Shown here piece after piece: positions 61,276 through 64,000 of a stretch of 64,000 nucleotides of DNA. The translations under genes were made by a program, and so were the position numbers. This stretch comes from Paenibacillus thiaminolyticus (lineage in GTDB: Bacteria; Bacillota; Bacilli; Paenibacillales; Paenibacillaceae). The stretch lies in the NCBI RefSeq assembly GCF_007066085.1, contig NZ_CP041405.1, positions 5,088,501 through 5,152,500 on the forward strand. The letters are read 5' to 3'. The stretch's first letter is position 1. The number at the start of each line of letters is the position of its first letter. Below the pieces are notes generated by a model that saw nothing but the letters and a program-made list of their open reading frames with translations, was not told the origin of the DNA and searched no databases.

Positions 61276-63048
61276 ATGAGTTACCGGGGAGAGCGTCGGG
61301 GCGGAAGGGCAGTAAATGGAAGGCATGCGGACAGGCCGGGAAGCCGTCCCCAACGCAAAAAGGGTGGCTGTGGCGGATGTCTCGTCATCTTGATAGGAGT
61401 TATTGTTTTGTCCGTGTGCATTTGGAACGGATGGTCGGAGTGGTGGCCTGGCCATGAACGATCAGAGTCTGATATGACGCAAGTTGAGCAGCCGCTCACC
61501 TATAACGGGACGTGGAGCGGTTACGGCACGACAGGACAGGGAAAGGATCTGCTCATTCCCGTGCCGGCGCTGGATGGACTGCTGCCGGTTACATTTGAAG
61601 CGGAGAGCGGCACCGTTATTTTGACAAGCCCGGTCTCGGTCGCTTCGATGCCACTGGATCAGCGAGGCGGGCTGTTGAACGGAAGTCCGAAGGAGTGGCC
61701 TGCGGCTGCCGTCCGCATCGACAAGACGGTTCATGTTCCCGCATCTGTGCTGGAAGAGTTGTACGGGATTGAAGTGAAGCAGTATCCGGCGAATGGAGCC
61801 GTTCAGTTCGGAATGCCGGGCCAGACGCTACAATCCGGCACGATCGCGAAGCTGCGGCAGCCGGAAGACACGGTACCGATGAGGCAGGATTCAGACCAGA
61901 AGTCGCCGATTATCGCCGATCTGAAGAGCGAGTCGCCAGTGACCATTTGGGAGGAGAGTGGAGATTGGCTTTGGGTAGAGGCGGATGACGGCACATTGGG
62001 GTATGTGGCGGCCGAGGATGTCGTGCCGGGAGACGCCCATACCGTACCTAAGACGGCTGAGGCGCCGCTGCCGCGGTTCGTCGAGGAGAAGACGCCCGTG
62101 AGCCTGGCCTGGGAGGCCGTATATTCCCGCAACCCTGACCCATCCAAGCTGCCGGACATGACGGGCACGAATGTCATCAGCCCGACCTGGTTCAGTCTGG
62201 AGGATGAGGAAGGGAATGTCCTCAGCAAGGGGGACTTGAGTCTGACCGAATGGGCGCACCGTAACGGCAAGCAGGTGTGGGCGCTGTACAGCAACAGCTT
62301 CGAACCGGAGCGGACAACGGAAGCCCTATCGACCTTCGAACGGCGGAATCGTACAATCGGTCAATTGCTTGCCTTGGCGGATCGTTATCAGGTGGACGGA
62401 ATCAATCTTGATTTTGAAAATGTGAATGTCGAGGATCGGAATAAGCTGACTCAGTTCGTAAGAGAGCTTGTCCCTCGGCTGCATGCCAAAGGTCTCGTCG
62501 TATCCATCGATGTGACGGCGAAGTCGGAGAGTGGCAGATGGTCGCAATTCCTGGACAGGGAAGCCCTTGGCAAGCTTGTCGACTATATGATGGTCATGGC
62601 GTATGACGAGCATTGGGCGGCAAGCCCTGTTGCCGGATCCGTCGCATCTCTGCCTTGGACTGAGCAAGCGGTGACGCGAATTATGAATGAAGACAGCGTG
62701 CCGGCACATAAGCTGGTGCTGGGTATGCCGCTCTATACGCGTATCTGGACGGAAGAAGTGCAGGACGGGGAGACGAAGGTGAGTTCCAAGGCCTTGGGCA
62801 TGCAATCGATTCAAGATATATTGACGGACAAGAAGCTGAAGCCGGAATTTGATGACGCTGCTGGGCAGCACTACATTGAGTATAAAGAAGAGGGGAATTT
62901 GCAGCGGATTTGGATTGAGGATGAGCGTTCGGTTCGGGCGCGAATTGAACTGGCCGATCGGCTGGGTCTTGGAGGAATTGCCGTCTGGGCCCGCACGTTC
63001 GCCAGTGATGACATATGGGATGTGCTGCGTTATCCGCCGGTTCCTTAA
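61276..63048 (+). CDS. GH18 glycosidase with SH3 domain, germination/wall-hydrolase type
   Basis: A 590-residue protein. A cytoplasmic basic N-terminus precedes one membrane anchor (GGCLVILIGVIVLSVCIW, about 33-50). A copper-amine-oxidase-like/SH3b region follows (about 75-270; GTIAKLRQPEDTVPMRQDSD, then SGDWLWVEADDGTLGYV). Last comes a GH18 domain (about 275-590) with the catalytic DGINLDFE, Glu381 as acid/base. Related Bacillus enzymes (SleL, YdhD, YaaH) hydrolyse spore-cortex or wall glycan. ATG 61276 follows GTGGGAGGAACG. It lies between perR and ygzB, which are adjacent in B. subtilis, so it looks like an insertion in that block. Confidence 0.88.
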   Translation: MSYRGERRGGRAVNGRHADRPGSRPQRKKGGCGGCLVILIGVIVLSVCIWNGWSEWWPGHERSESDMTQVEQPLTYNGTWSGYGTTGQGKDLLIPVPALDGLLPVTFEAESGTVILTSPVSVASMPLDQRGGLLNGSPKEWPAAAVRIDKTVHVPASVLEELYGIEVKQYPANGAVQFGMPGQTLQSGTIAKLRQPEDTVPMRQDSDQKSPIIADLKSESPVTIWEESGDWLWVEADDGTLGYVAAEDVVPGDAHTVPKTAEAPLPRFVEEKTPVSLAWEAVYSRNPDPSKLPDMTGTNVISPTWFSLEDEEGNVLSKGDLSLTEWAHRNGKQVWALYSNSFEPERTTEALSTFERRNRTIGQLLALADRYQVDGINLDFENVNVEDRNKLTQFVRELVPRLHAKGLVVSIDVTAKSESGRWSQFLDREALGKLVDYMMVMAYDEHWAASPVAGSVASLPWTEQAVTRIMNEDSVPAHKLVLGMPLYTRIWTEEVQDGETKVSSKALGMQSIQDILTDKKLKPEFDDAAGQHYIEYKEEGNLQRIWIEDERSVRARIELADRLGLGGIAVWARTFASDDIWDVLRYPPVP

Positions 63049-63055
63049 TATGAAG

Positions 63056-63094
63056 AAGACAAGCCGCTTTCCCGGAAGGGAGGCGGCTTGTCTT
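63056..63094. terminator. Bidirectional terminator between the GH18 and ygzB genes
   Basis: AAGACAAGCCGC and GCGGCTTGTCTT form a perfect 12-bp stem around a 15-nt loop, between convergent genes. Confidence 0.85.
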
Positions 63095-63103
63095 ATGTAC
63101 TCG

Positions 63104-63493
63104 TCAAGACTTCGGCGCGGACGCAGCCGATTCGGCTGGATCTTCATCGGACAGCCCTGCATTGGCTTGCGCAGGATCGAAGGTCAGGATAGTCCGGCAG
63201 AACATGCAGCGGTCCGTCTTGCCGATCATTTTCGTCGGCTGGCCGCATTCCGGGCACTCCAGCGCGACGACACTCGTGGAGAGCATGCCGGCCCAAAAAT
63301 AAATTCCCATGCTTCCCAATAGAAGAATGCCGCCAAGCACCATGAATACCGCAGCGAACGGACGGCCTTGCACGCCCCACATCAATATGCCGGAGGTGCC
63401 CAAGATCATCATACCCATGCCTGCTAAAATAAGGACGAGCCCCCACAACCGAAATTCACTAAGCTTGCTTGTCTTAAATAGCCGAGTGTTCAT
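63104..63493 (-). CDS. ygzB: YgzB-like (DUF2614) zinc-ribbon membrane protein
   Basis: A 129-residue protein with two membrane helices (about 16-38, 46-68) and a cytoplasmic zinc ribbon LECPECGQP...RCMFCRT (two CxxC pairs). This is the DUF2614/YgzB layout. The tail is short and acidic. GGGAGG lies just before two ATGs; ATG 63493 has better spacing than ATG 63496. In B. subtilis, perR, ygzB and ygxA are neighbours, and all three occur here, with ygzB on the other strand. Confidence 0.88.
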   Translation of the reverse strand: MNTRLFKTSKLSEFRLWGLVLILAGMGMMILGTSGILMWGVQGRPFAAVFMVLGGILLLGSMGIYFWAGMLSTSVVALECPECGQPTKMIGKTDRCMFCRTILTFDPAQANAGLSDEDPAESAASAPKS

Positions 63494-63628
63494 CATGAGC
63501 CTCCCAATACATATCTTGAAAATGTTTTGCAAAATAGAAGGAAAGAGAGAATCTATGTAGAATTATAAACATGAATCAAGACAAAAGGAAGCTTGTTGGC
63601 AAGAAAGTCGAAAAAGCGTGGGATTCAT

Positions 63629-64000
63629 ATGAAGCAAGCAGTAGACAAGGTCAAGGTGGAGCAATGGTTGAACGCGACGCACATTCAAGGCATTCTTCGG
63701 TTGACCCCTGACTCAAGGAAGCTGGCAGTACAGGAATACAACAGGTGTGATCGCCTGTATATCGTTATCGATGAACAGTGTCCGTCTTCTCCCTATCATA
63801 CACAGACGGAGCAGGACAGCTCCATCACGCAGTGGCTATTCATTCATCCGGAGCAGTGGAGAGCATGGAGCACATCAATGGAGGGTCTGCCTATGATGTC
63901 TTCCTTTGGACGAGCAGAGATTATCGCCGATCGCAGCGGTATGTTGGCGGAATGGCAGCAGCTGCATCAGGCGGACGGCAAGGAACTATTTCAATCGGAA
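63629..64000 (+). CDS. ygxA: YgxA-like nucleotidyltransferase-fold protein (3' end outside window)
   Basis: The frame opens MKQAVDKVKVEQWLNATHIQ and runs to the window end without a stop (124 residues seen). SRKLAVQEYNRCDRLYIVID and MSSFGRAEIIADRSGMLAEW match my recollection of Bacillus YgxA, a nucleotidyltransferase-like protein of about 290 residues. The position beside perR and ygzB supports this. The start is uncertain since the ribosome site (GTGGGA) is weak. It diverges from ygzB. The role is unknown. Confidence 0.75.
   Translation, partial: MKQAVDKVKVEQWLNATHIQGILRLTPDSRKLAVQEYNRCDRLYIVIDEQCPSSPYHTQTEQDSSITQWLFIHPEQWRAWSTSMEGLPMMSSFGRAEIIADRSGMLAEWQQLHQADGKELFQSE

Overview
The window looks like chromosome of a Paenibacillus-type Firmicute. 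Supporting points are strong GGAGG ribosome-binding sites, frequent GTG/TTG starts, about 55% G+C by eye, sporulation-related YyaC and a germination-type GH18 hydrolase, DUF1128/DUF948/DUF2614 proteins, a Gram-positive gatCAB operon and a perR-ygzB-ygxA neighbourhood like that of Bacillus. I cannot name the species. About 55 protein genes are present, no tRNA or rRNA is visible, and both ends cut genes (catalase on the left, ygxA-like on the right).

Layout. 1-4.2 kb: catalase 3' end, a truncated Fur-family gene, then anmK and a beta-lactamase-fold hydrolase, probably cell-wall recycling. 4.2-5.3 kb: gene-free, repeat-rich DNA. 5.3-14.8 kb: one long operon with an IclR regulator, a complete peptide-type ABC importer, an M20 amidohydrolase, DUF1177 and AroM; its substrate is unknown. 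14.8-16.9 kb: second gene-free region with dispersed repeats, a MITE-like element, a ~50-bp degenerate tandem array and a GH8 pseudogene. 16.9-19.8 kb: a GtrB/GtrA/membrane-protein trio for glycosylating a cell-surface polymer. 20-25.4 kb: a radical-SAM SPASM enzyme with a SEC-C tail, a secreted repeat protein, a cystine symporter, and divergent DUF1328 and DUF948 stress-type genes.

25.5-34 kb is the most notable block: a REC-PP2C phosphatase, a large hybrid kinase with two receivers, a CheR-type methyltransferase, a REC-kinase, then RsbV, RsbW and a SigB-family sigma factor. This is the RsbY/RsbK/RsbM-SigB arrangement known from Bacillus cereus. Four GTTTC(A/G)-N14/15-G(G/T)(G/T)TA(T/A/C)-type promoters lie upstream of rsbV and of the DUF1328, DUF948 and YtxH genes, suggesting a local regulon. 

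34-49 kb holds mixed housekeeping genes: PAP2 phosphatase, Ser-Lys asparaginase, CutC, YyaC, a tiny holin-like peptide, an alpha/beta hydrolase, a PilZ protein, a secreted protein, an O-antigen-ligase-like membrane protein, a 2-hydroxyacid dehydrogenase, a flavin monooxygenase and a cupredoxin. 49-64 kb holds DedA, a thioredoxin-like protein, an MBL hydrolase, an M24 peptidase, gatCAB, GNAT plus MgtC, an ECF sigma operon with DUF4097, perR, a GH18 hydrolase, ygzB and the start of ygxA.

Three gene-free spacers (4.2-5.3, 14.8-15.9 and 45.5-45.8 kb) share a dispersed repeat with core CTGAGTCAATGGGAGA in both orientations.
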